64,000 nt of DNA, taken from positions 124,001 through 188,000 of the forward strand of contig CAMYZE010000001.1 of assembly GCA_947303805.1 (NCBI GenBank), in the 5' to 3' direction. How positions within the stretch are numbered: position 1 is the first letter of the stretch; every line of letters begins with the position of its first letter. A program made the position numbers and the translations under genes. The stretch is from an uncultured Clostridia bacterium. Its GTDB lineage: Bacteria > Bacillota > Clostridia > Lachnospirales > Lachnospiraceae. Positions 1 to 5,857 of this stretch are shown piece by piece. Below the pieces are notes generated by a model, which ran no database searches, was not told the DNA's origin, and worked only from the letters and a program-made list of their open reading frames with translations.

Positions 1-237
1 TATAATCTTAAAAAGGTTATTTTGTTTGGTTCTCGTGCAGACGGCACAAACAGAGAAGATAGTGATATTGATTTAATGATAGAATACAATACCCCTACTG
101 TTTCTATTTTCACAACTGTAGGATTAATGCAAGAAATTCAAGGAAAGTTTAATGTTCCTGTAGATATTGTTAGATACCCATTAAAAAATAGGGGAGTTAA
201 ATTAAGAATCAATAAAGAGGAAATTTTATATGGCTAA
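1..237 (+). CDS. MntA-like nucleotidyltransferase antitoxin (5' end outside window)
   Basis: The reading frame is open from the first base, so the true start lies upstream of the window. The visible part has the minimal nucleotidyltransferase signature: a GS motif in FGSRADG followed by the metal-binding D-x-D in DSDIDLMIE. Family members of this size (COG1669) are antitoxins that AMPylate and neutralise a HEPN-domain RNase encoded directly downstream. Here the stop codon overlaps the ATG of a decayed HepT-like gene, which fits the normal MntA/HepT arrangement. With its toxin broken, this copy has probably lost its original role. An independent nucleotidyltransferase role cannot be excluded. 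Confidence 0.75.
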   Translation, partial: YNLKKVILFGSRADGTNREDSDIDLMIEYNTPTVSIFTTVGLMQEIQGKFNVPVDIVRYPLKNRGVKLRINKEEILYG

Positions 238-392
238 CAAAATGAAACAATAGAATGGAAAAAGATGTCAGGGTTACGAAATCAGATTTCTCACGACTAT
301 GGAGCGATTATGTTTGAAGATATGTATATGCAGTTATTAATGATTTGCCAACCTTAAAAAACGAATTAATAAAATTAAAAAATATTTTGTAA
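230..392 (+). pseudogene. Decayed HepT-like HEPN toxin
   Basis: No single frame is open, but pieces in different frames match a HEPN toxin C-terminus. The frame starting at 255 reads WKKMSGLRNQISHDYG, which contains the HEPN RNase motif R-x4-H (RNQISH). A shifted frame then gives NDLPTLKNELIKLKNIL before the stop at 390-392, the usual end of HepT proteins. The ATG at 230 overlaps the stop of the upstream nucleotidyltransferase, as in intact pairs, but runs into an early stop at 251. The N-terminal half is missing, so an internal deletion plus at least one frameshift is inferred. Confidence 0.7.
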
Positions 393-400
393 ATAAAGAA

Positions 401-426
401 GCCAAGCAGTTCGCTTGGCTTTTTTC
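401..426 (+). terminator. Rho-independent terminator
   Basis: A 7-bp stem (gccaagc with gcttggc) and 5-base loop is followed by a run of T. It sits directly after the decayed HepT gene and would have ended the MntA/HepT transcript. Confidence 0.8.
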
Positions 427-460
427 ATTTCTATATAAGCTATTCTCAATTTTATTAATT

Positions 461-934
461 TTACAAAAAGAAAAAACCAAAGAAAAAACCTACAAAGATT
501 ATTGATACTATTATTAAACAACCACAATTACCACTATCGTTACTGACCGCTCGAGGTTGAATTCTATTTATATGAATTTTATTTTCATTATCCTTATACA
601 AATTATCGCATGCCTTACTTTGTTTTTCCCAAAAGTTAGAGGGAGCGGCATGTTGCATATTGTTGGAATACTTCAAGCTATTGTCAGTGTCTCTATAGTG
701 TTGCCTTTGGCTATCATAAATTTTTCTTAATTGTTCATTAGATAATATTTCATATGCTTCTTGTATTTCTATAAATCTGTTTGCATATTCTTTTCTCAAG
801 TTCTCTACGCAACTAACATTATCTGGATGAAATACTTTAATTTGACTTCTATATGCTATTTCAATTTCTTCTTTCGTAGCATATTGAGGGATTGTTAATA
901 ATTTATAATAATCTTTTTTGTAATCAATATCCAT
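461..934 (-). CDS. Membrane-anchored J-domain (DnaJ-like) protein
   Basis: The protein has 157 residues. Residues 8-75 form a J domain with the diagnostic HPD tripeptide at 36-38, which stimulates Hsp70 ATPase activity. There are no Gly/Phe or zinc-finger regions, so this is a class III J protein rather than DnaJ itself. Residues 137-157 are a very hydrophobic, Phe-rich tail that probably anchors it in the membrane with the J domain in the cytoplasm. It begins 13 bases after the stop of the 225-residue gene upstream and is probably co-transcribed with it. The client is unknown. Confidence 0.8.
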   Translation of the reverse strand: MDIDYKKDYYKLLTIPQYATKEEIEIAYRSQIKVFHPDNVSCVENLRKEYANRFIEIQEAYEILSNEQLRKIYDSQRQHYRDTDNSLKYSNNMQHAAPSNFWEKQSKACDNLYKDNENKIHINRIQPRAVSNDSGNCGCLIIVSIIFVGFFFGFFFL

Positions 935-947
935 TTATATTATCTTT

Positions 948-1625
948 CTATTTTGTCCTTCCAAATTGTCTAACTGAGCGTCCCAAGTTTGCAGCAGATG
1001 CACCTAATATTGCCGCCCCTATTGAGGCTCCTATAGCCTCGCCAGTTGCTTGTGCCTGTTCATTTTTTATTTGTTGTGTCAATTCTGCTTGAGCCTTATT
1101 GATTAAATTTGCAGTTGCATCTGGTTCTAATAAAGATGTAAGAACTTCTATGATGCTCTTTCCATTCTTGTCAACCATCTCGCTCATTTTCTTTTCATAA
1201 ATATTTTTTTCATCTCTTTCAATATAAGCAAATCCCCCATTATCACCATTAAATACATGTATTAATCCATTGTTTTTTTCTTCAATGCCGTCTTTTGTTT
1301 TAATTGAATATGCTACAAACAATACATATTCTTGATTAAATAATACTCCTTCTCTCATGATTCTTCCATAACCATCATAAACTGAAGTTACTAAATCCAA
1401 TTTGTATGATGTTAAATCATAATAATCTTCTTTGCTGTCTATAATGAAGTCTTGAACCACATATAAAACTCCTTTAGCAAACAACGTTTTAACAGCCACA
1501 TAATATCCGTTTAGTAAACTCTCTTTTTCTGCTTTTAATGTTCTTGCTAATGTTTCTTCTGCTTCTCTCCTTTTTCTCTCAATTCTTTCTTGCTCTATTT
1601 CTTCTTTTGTTTTAAAAAATCCCAT
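948..1625 (-). CDS. Hypothetical protein with glycine-zipper-like C-terminus
   Basis: I do not recognise the family. The start at 1625 is chosen over an upstream in-frame codon at 1658 because AAGGAG lies just before it. The 225-residue protein opens with a charged, helical KTKEEIEQERIERKRR segment, probably coiled coil. A mixed alpha/beta middle follows. Near the C-terminus an Ala/Gly stretch (GEAIGASIGAAILGASAANL) resembles glycine-zipper segments that insert in or associate with membranes. It lies upstream of and adjacent to the J-domain gene, suggesting a shared operon and perhaps a chaperone-client link, which is inference only. Confidence 0.6.
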   Translation of the reverse strand: MGFFKTKEEIEQERIERKRREAEETLARTLKAEKESLLNGYYVAVKTLFAKGVLYVVQDFIIDSKEDYYDLTSYKLDLVTSVYDGYGRIMREGVLFNQEYVLFVAYSIKTKDGIEEKNNGLIHVFNGDNGGFAYIERDEKNIYEKKMSEMVDKNGKSIIEVLTSLLEPDATANLINKAQAELTQQIKNEQAQATGEAIGASIGAAILGASAANLGRSVRQFGRTK

Positions 1626-1764
1626 ATTTTTTCTCCTTTTCAAATTTTCTTTTACCATAAATATATAATTTATATTTGTATTAACTATTTTATCTCTACG
1701 TTTATTATTCCTTTATATGATCTAGTATAATAATAGTTTTATTAATATATTATTATGAAGTTTT

Positions 1765-2655
1765 TTATTGAGTAGTGGCAATATATGTTAGCCCCAATCT
1801 ATAAAAAAGCATATCCTCGTCTTGTCCTTTTGTATTGTTTGATGCTTTATCTATGCTATATGCTGTTTCACAAATATCACATAATCTATTACCATAAGAT
1901 TCTAAAGTATAACTATATTGTAATTTACTATAATTATCATTGGCTTGTCGGTACAAATTCCATGTCTTATATGCTGGTTCAAGTATCGCATTGATTTGAG
2001 GATATAATATACTATATTTCGCATATGTTCCTGTTTTACCATTTTGAATATTGCTATAATTTGAGCTATTAGATTTTTTCTCTTTCGTAATTATGCTAGC
2101 AACTCCACTACTATCAAATATATAATCAACCCCATCAATATTTCTTGATGTGTTTTTTAACATAACCCCGTTATTATCTAAATAATATTTATTATTTTCT
2201 TGCCAACCTGTTTGCATTTTTCCGCTATTATCAAATAAATAGTATTCTCCATCAATTACTGTCCATCCAGTTGTCATTATCGCTTTATTATCAAAATAAT
2301 ACCAATTCCCTTGATCTTTTATCCAACCTGTTTGTAAAACCGATTGATTTGCAAAATACCAATTGCCATTATATAAGCACCATCCATAATACTTTAGTTT
2401 TCCATCAGAATCAACAAATGATAACTTTTCATCATGATTGACTATACTATTCTTAATTAAAGCACCATCATTATCAAACGCATAAGTATCTATACCTATT
2501 TTACTGTAACAATTTTTTAACATGTTACCTTTTTCATCATAATAATATTTATTACCATTTTTCTCTACCCATTCATTACATCTTTTTGTGCAAGCAAACA
2601 TATTTAACAACATAATCATTACCAACAAGTGGATTAGCCCCGTTTTATTTTTCAT
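1765..2655 (-). CDS. Lipoprotein with cell-wall-binding repeats
   Basis: The ATG at 2655 is preceded by a clear GGGAGG. The 296-residue product starts with a lipoprotein signal peptide (MKNKTGLIHLL..LLNMFAC), giving a lipidated cysteine near residue 22. Residues of about 25-190 are tandem aromatic repeats of the choline/cell-wall-binding type (units such as GNWYYFDNKAIMTTGW and GEYYLFDNSGKMQTGW), which usually bind wall polysaccharide or teichoic acid. The C-terminal hundred residues are not recognised. The combination implies an outer-surface protein tethered to both membrane and wall. A long structured leader with a competing terminator lies between promoter and gene, so expression is probably controlled by attenuation. 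Confidence 0.8.
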   Translation of the reverse strand: MKNKTGLIHLLVMIMLLNMFACTKRCNEWVEKNGNKYYYDEKGNMLKNCYSKIGIDTYAFDNDGALIKNSIVNHDEKLSFVDSDGKLKYYGWCLYNGNWYFANQSVLQTGWIKDQGNWYYFDNKAIMTTGWTVIDGEYYLFDNSGKMQTGWQENNKYYLDNNGVMLKNTSRNIDGVDYIFDSSGVASIITKEKKSNSSNYSNIQNGKTGTYAKYSILYPQINAILEPAYKTWNLYRQANDNYSKLQYSYTLESYGNRLCDICETAYSIDKASNNTKGQDEDMLFYRLGLTYIATTQ

Positions 2656-2681
2656 AAATTTTTCCTCCCTTTTTTCGCCCC

Positions 2682-2857
2682 AAATAAAAACTCGCAGGCA
2701 GAGCCCACGAGCGAAAAGTGAGCTCTTGCTGCGAGACAAGATATCAATACTCTAACCGAGTTAATATAAAGCTCACATTTTACCAAATGTGGTACTCGGT
2801 TAGGTAACACAAAGTTTGCACAAAAAGTGCAATAAAAAATTGATATCTTTCTCGCAC
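2682..2857 (-). ncRNA. Structured 5' leader with mutually exclusive terminator (candidate riboswitch/attenuator)
   Basis: On the minus strand, transcription from the promoter at 2863-2891 would begin near 2856, exactly where a long closing stem starts. That stem pairs 2851-2856 with 2730-2735 and 2839-2849 with 2738-2748. It encloses two hairpins: 2816-2832 (6-bp arms, A/T loop), and 2752-2803, whose 10-bp outer arms hold an inner 7-bp arm pair at 2774-2791. The 3' strand of the closing stem is reused as the 5' arm of a strong terminator (2691-2697 with 2729-2735, then 2700-2708 with 2718-2726), followed by a T tract. Forming one excludes the other, which is the logic of a switch. It does not match any riboswitch consensus I can recall. 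Confidence 0.65.
2691..2735 (-). terminator. Leader terminator upstream of the lipoprotein gene
   Basis: A 16-bp, two-part stem with a 9-base loop precedes TTTTTATTT on the minus strand, only 36 bases before the lipoprotein start codon. Its first arm overlaps the last arm of the leader's closing stem. Confidence 0.75.
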
Positions 2858-2862
2858 TTATA

Positions 2863-2891
2863 ATATTATCATAATTAACAATTTGTTGCAA
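2863..2891 (-). promoter_or_regulatory. SigA-type promoter for the lipoprotein leader RNA
   Basis: On the minus strand TTGCAA (2886-2891) and TAATAT (2863-2868) are separated by 17 bases. The predicted start falls at the first base pair of the leader's closing stem. Confidence 0.55.
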
Positions 2892-2892
2892 C

Positions 2893-2920
2893 AAAAAAGA
2901 GTCCTTTTTCGAACTCTTTT
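2893..2920 (-). terminator. Terminator of the AbrB/PIN operon
   Basis: Arms AAAAGAGT and ACTCTTTT with a T tract lie just after the PIN gene on the minus strand. They abut the promoter of the next transcript. Confidence 0.7.
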
Positions 2921-2941
2921 ACATTTGCACCTATACTTTTT

Positions 2942-3343
2942 TTATTTTAGATATTGATTAAAAAAATCTTTTGCAGTAATAATGCTTATATTTTGAAACT
3001 CTACAATATCCAATAAATCCTTGTCGCCACTTACAACATATAATGCTTTTGAGTCTATAGCACATTCTATAAATTTATCATCATCTTTATCTCTACTAAT
3101 TTTTATTTTAGATACGGGTTTGACTAAATTTAGTTTCTCTATAAATGGCGATAAAATATTTTCATCTATTTTGCCACCTTTATCAACAATCATTTCTTTA
3201 ACAATATCTAAATACTCTTTAATGATTTTAGTATTCGCATATGCATCTACTTTGTTATTGACTACGGCTTCTAATATTTTTCTTGGAAAGCCGCCAAAAA
3301 AAGTCCCAGAAATAACAACATTTGTATCTATAACAATTTTCAA
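2942..3343 (-). CDS. PIN-domain toxin (putative ribonuclease)
   Basis: The 133-residue protein matches the small PIN family often labelled 'toxin component, PIN family' (COG1569). The N-terminal IDTNVVISG carries the first metal-binding Asp (residue 6). Conserved acidic residues follow in KEYLDI and in DKDDDKFIECA, and SGDKDLLD carries the last Asp. PIN toxins are Mg2+-dependent RNases that usually cut tRNA, rRNA or mRNA. The start codon is two bases after the stop of the AbrB-like gene, typical of an antitoxin-first pair. All expected acidic residues appear present, so it is probably active. Confidence 0.85.
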   Translation of the reverse strand: MKIVIDTNVVISGTFFGGFPRKILEAVVNNKVDAYANTKIIKEYLDIVKEMIVDKGGKIDENILSPFIEKLNLVKPVSKIKISRDKDDDKFIECAIDSKALYVVSGDKDLLDIVEFQNISIITAKDFFNQYLK

Positions 3344-3345
3344 AA

Positions 3346-3606
3346 TTACTTACTCCTTCTTTTAGCCTTTATTATCGCATTCACATCTGCTTTTTTATAA
3401 CCTACGCTTTTAGCCCACTTTTGAGCCTTATCTAGTGACTTTGAAAAATCATCAGCAGTAGGAATGTCTATCACTTTAAGCATTATAATATTACCTGCAA
3501 TATTTGCTGCTAATTTTGTATTTGTGTCTATATCTAGTTTTTTTCGTATATTGACTGGCAACACTACTTGCCCTTTAGAAGATACTGATAATACTTCAGT
3601 GTTCAT
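3346..3606 (-). CDS. AbrB/MazE-type antitoxin
   Basis: The 86-residue protein begins with a swapped-hairpin AbrB DNA-binding domain (VSSKGQVVLPVNIRKKLDI, residues 8-26, continuing to about 48). It ends in a basic, probably disordered tail that would wrap the PIN toxin. A GGAGG lies 6 bases before the ATG. It is the first gene of a two-gene operon with the toxin. A perfect 19-bp palindrome between the promoter and this gene is the likely binding site for autoregulation by the antitoxin/toxin complex. Confidence 0.85.
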   Translation of the reverse strand: MNTEVLSVSSKGQVVLPVNIRKKLDIDTNTKLAANIAGNIIMLKVIDIPTADDFSKSLDKAQKWAKSVGYKKADVNAIIKAKRRSK

Positions 3607-3617
3607 AACTTTCCTCC

Positions 3618-3636
3618 ATGTAAGAATTTCTTACAT
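3618..3636. promoter_or_regulatory. Palindromic operator of the AbrB/PIN operon
   Basis: The sequence atgtaagaatttcttacat is a perfect inverted repeat (9-base arms, one central base). It overlaps the end of the -10 element and the predicted start site of the operon. Autorepression is inferred from its position. Confidence 0.7.
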
Positions 3637-3663
3637 TATAACATGTGGTTTAACATACGTCAA
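3635..3663 (-). promoter_or_regulatory. SigA-type promoter of the AbrB/PIN operon
   Basis: On the minus strand TTGACG (3658-3663) and TATAAT (3635-3640) are separated by exactly 17 bases, a near-consensus promoter. Confidence 0.8.
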
Positions 3664-3664
3664 C

Positions 3665-3755
3665 TTTTCACAAAATATCGCCCACTTTTTGTGGGTTTTT
3701 CACAAAATCTCGCCCACTTTTTGTGAAAACTTCACATTTTATTACCCACTTTTAC
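3665..3755. repeat. Tandem 32-bp repeat (two near-identical units plus a degenerate third)
   Basis: Units begin at 3665 and 3697 and share 28 of their first 29 bases (ttttcacaaaat, one variable base, then tcgcccactttttgtg). A weaker third copy follows at about 3730. Each unit contains cacaaa and tttgtg arms that could form a hairpin. The repeats lie directly upstream of the toxin-antitoxin promoter. No gene is present here. Confidence 0.7.
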
Positions 3756-3842
3756 TTAATAACTAGTAATTTTTCTTTTTAATTATTCCTGAAAAACCCT
3801 TTTAGTGCTATAATATGACAAAACAACAAAAATAAGCAAACT

Positions 3843-4724
3843 ATGAAAAAACCCAACATAAACTTAATACTTTATCTTATCTCTCTATTAATAATGGGAT
3901 CACACGGCATTGTTGCGCACTTCATACCGCTTAGCAGCATAGAAATAGTTTTTTTAAGAACTGTTATCGGAAGCTTGGTCCTTATAATAGTAAGCATTGT
4001 CCATAGAGAAAAATACTTATGCCTTAAAGACCGGCATGATGTTTTGTTTCTATTTTTGTCTGGGCTTGCACTCGGTGCTGGTTGGATATTTTTGTTTGAA
4101 GGATATAGAACTGCTGGCGTAAGCATCTCTACCGTTTTATACTATCTTGGGCCTATGATTGCTATGCTTTTATCGCCAATATTTTTTAAAGAAAAACTAA
4201 CTAAAGAAAAAATTCTTGGTGCCATCATTGTATTCATTGGAGTCTTATTACTAAATCCAAATTTTTCTGGCGACCCAAGTAAGATATACGGACTATTTTG
4301 CGGCTTTATGTCAGGGATACTTTATGCCGTGATGGTTTTATTCAATAAAAAAATTAGAAGTGCAACGGGTATAGAAAATACTACCTGCCAACTGGTATCA
4401 AGCTTTTTCCTCGTAACCATATTTTTACTTTTGACATCTGGCATTCACATAAAAATAACTGGCACAACTTGGATACCAGTTTTATGGATTGGTATTATCA
4501 ATACCGGAGTTTCTTGTTTCTTTTATTATTCAACCATTCCAAAACTTCCGATATCAACTATTGCAATTTTTTCTTACCTTGACCCTGTGTCAGCTGTGAT
4601 TTTTTCTACTATCTTACTTGGTGAGAGATTGCAACTATTACAAATTTTAGGTATTATATTTATAATAGGTGGTGTGGCGTTTTCACAACTCTATCCACTA
4701 TTACACACAAAGAAACTTAATTAA
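3843..4724 (+). CDS. DMT-superfamily (EamA) transporter
   Basis: The 293-residue protein is almost entirely hydrophobic, with ten predicted spans in two EamA halves (residues 5-140 and 150-287). This is the standard size and layout for drug/metabolite exporters of this superfamily. Motifs such as VFLRTVIGSLVL in span 2 and LDPVSAVIFSTILLGERL near the C-terminus are characteristic. The substrate cannot be deduced. A TATAAT lies at 3809-3814, but no Shine-Dalgarno sequence precedes the ATG. Two hairpin elements of the dispersed palindromic family follow the stop codon. Confidence 0.85.
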   Translation: MKKPNINLILYLISLLIMGSHGIVAHFIPLSSIEIVFLRTVIGSLVLIIVSIVHREKYLCLKDRHDVLFLFLSGLALGAGWIFLFEGYRTAGVSISTVLYYLGPMIAMLLSPIFFKEKLTKEKILGAIIVFIGVLLLNPNFSGDPSKIYGLFCGFMSGILYAVMVLFNKKIRSATGIENTTCQLVSSFFLVTIFLLLTSGIHIKITGTTWIPVLWIGIINTGVSCFFYYSTIPKLPISTIAIFSYLDPVSAVIFSTILLGERLQLLQILGIIFIIGGVAFSQLYPLLHTKKLN

Positions 4725-4774
4725 GGGCTCGCAAAGCTCGCCCCTACAATTGGGCGGATACTATCCGCCCCTAC
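4725..4774 (-). repeat. Dispersed GTAN-hairpin elements, copies a1 and a2
   Basis: Copy a1 (4725-4747) read on the minus strand is GTAG, then GGGC-GA-GC-TTT-GC-GA-GCCC. Copy a2 (4752-4774) has the same GTAG head and length, but a fully paired core (GGGCGGAT, AGT, ATCCGCCC). The two are in the same orientation, four bases apart, between the DMT transporter and the isochorismatase-like gene. Confidence 0.75.
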
Positions 4775-4820
4775 GAAAGTGTAATATAATCTATCTTCCT
4801 ATAACAAAGGAGTCAACAAT

Positions 4821-5336
4821 ATGAAAAACTGTCTTATTGTAATTGATATGCAAAATGATTTTATCACAGGCTCTCTTGGCTCTAAAGAAGCAGAAGACAT
4901 AGTTCCTCGCGTGAAAGAACGAATTGAAAAAGCTATCAAAGATGACAAAGACATTTATTTTACAAAAGACACCCACTACGAAAACTATATGGACACAAAA
5001 GAGGGTGAGTTTCTCCCTGTAAAACACTGTATAGAAGGAACTTCAGGCCACGACATTTGCAGTGAACTTAAACCTTTTGAAAAAAATGCGAAAGAAATTT
5101 TTATCAAAAATACTTTTGGTTATAAAGATTTCCCAAAGTATCTTTCTAACTACGACAAAATAACTATCATAGGCCTTTGCACTGACATCTGCGTAGTAAG
5201 TAATGCAATACTCATAAAGGCATTCTACCCAGAAAAAGACATAATAATAGAAAAAAACTTATGTGCTGGAACAAATGTAGAAAACCACGATGCTGCATTA
5301 AAAGTTATGAAAGCCTGTCATATAGTAATTTCCTAA
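4821..5336 (+). CDS. Isochorismatase-family cysteine hydrolase (nicotinamidase-like)
   Basis: The 171-residue protein carries the catalytic triad of the family: Asp9 in IVIDMQNDF, Lys96 in FIKNTFG, and nucleophile Cys124 in LCTDICVVSN. The length and the early VIDMQNDF motif fit the nicotinamidase/pyrazinamidase branch, which converts nicotinamide to nicotinate for NAD salvage. Other amide hydrolases look alike, so the substrate is an inference. It acts in the cytoplasm. AAAGGAG precedes the ATG. There is no obvious operon partner. Confidence 0.85.
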   Translation: MKNCLIVIDMQNDFITGSLGSKEAEDIVPRVKERIEKAIKDDKDIYFTKDTHYENYMDTKEGEFLPVKHCIEGTSGHDICSELKPFEKNAKEIFIKNTFGYKDFPKYLSNYDKITIIGLCTDICVVSNAILIKAFYPEKDIIIEKNLCAGTNVENHDAALKVMKACHIVIS

Positions 5337-5434
5337 TTGGTTTTTTACATTTGTATATATTTTGTCAAAATGTAAACTAACTTTAGTTTAATGGAATTAA
5401 TTTAAATTTTTCATTTTTTCTTAATATTAAACTC

Positions 5435-5462
5435 TTGATTTTTTTTCTTTTTATGCTATCAT
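5435..5462 (+). promoter_or_regulatory. spoVG: Putative promoter of spoVG
   Basis: TTGATT (5435-5440) and TATCAT (5457-5462) are 16 bases apart, upstream of a good Shine-Dalgarno sequence. The preceding 5337-5434 stretch is AT-rich and shows nothing else. Confidence 0.5.
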
Positions 5463-5495
5463 AGTAAAGTATTATTTAAGGGAGGCATTTTAGGC

Positions 5496-5771
5496 ATGAA
5501 TATTACAGATGTAAGAATCAGAACAATGGAAAAGGAAGGCAAGATGAAAGCAATTGCTGCAATAACTATTGATGGAGTATTCGTAGTTCACGATATCAAA
5601 GTTATTGAAGGTGACAATGGTTTATTCATCGCTATGCCATCAGTAAAGAGAAAAGATGGAGAGTTCAAAGATATTGCTCATCCAATCAATTCAGAGACAA
5701 GAGAAATGATTCAAAAGACAATCATCGACAAGTACAATGAGGTACTTGCTGCAGGACCACAAACAGTTTAA
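5496..5771 (+). CDS. spoVG: Regulator SpoVG
   Basis: The 91-residue protein is readily recognised as SpoVG: it starts MNITDVRIR and contains [18 protein letters not shown] and KDIAHPIN, all hallmarks of the family. SpoVG is a small nucleic-acid-binding regulator first linked to asymmetric septation in sporulating bacilli, and it also occurs in non-sporulating Bacillota as a global regulator. Its presence therefore does not prove that this organism forms spores. The gene is monocistronic, with its own promoter, a GGGAGG ribosome site and a strong terminator. Confidence 0.95.
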   Translation: MNITDVRIRTMEKEGKMKAIAAITIDGVFVVHDIKVIEGDNGLFIAMPSVKRKDGEFKDIAHPINSETREMIQKTIIDKYNEVLAAGPQTV

Positions 5772-5799
5772 TAACTCATTGTCAGGTCTTAAAAATAGA

Positions 5800-5823
5800 G
5801 CGAGCCAATGGCTCGCTTTTTTT
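5800..5823 (+). terminator. Terminator of spoVG
   Basis: A 7-bp GC-rich stem (gcgagcc with ggctcgc) and 3-base loop is followed by T7. The T run overlaps the start of the mnmE promoter. Confidence 0.9.
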
Positions 5824-5850
5824 GAAAAAATTTTTTTATTATGTTATTAT
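5822..5850 (+). promoter_or_regulatory. mnmE: Putative mnmE promoter giving a leaderless mRNA
   Basis: TTGAAA (5822-5827) and TATTAT (5845-5850) are 17 bases apart, and the -10 ends only seven bases before the ATG at 5858. Initiation would fall at or next to the start codon. No Shine-Dalgarno sequence is present. Confidence 0.5.
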
Positions 5851-5857
5851 TACTATT

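Noticed and set aside
2691..2735. Leader terminator arms as another copy of the dispersed hairpin family
   Set aside because: It shares GAGC/GCTC words but lacks the GTAN head, the GA-GA mismatch and the length. The similarity is only in base composition.
2682..2891. T-box or cyclic-di-GMP riboswitch for the lipoprotein leader
   Set aside because: The T-box sequence AGGGTGGNACCGCG and the conserved cores of c-di-GMP-I and -II aptamers are absent, so no known class was assigned.
3665..3755. Possible short CRISPR array
   Set aside because: Only two near-perfect units occur, with 3-base gaps and no unique spacers. They are simple tandem repeats, and no cas genes are present.
5496..5771. spoVG as proof of sporulation
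   Set aside because: SpoVG is also found in non-sporulating Bacillota, and no other sporulation gene is visible in the window.
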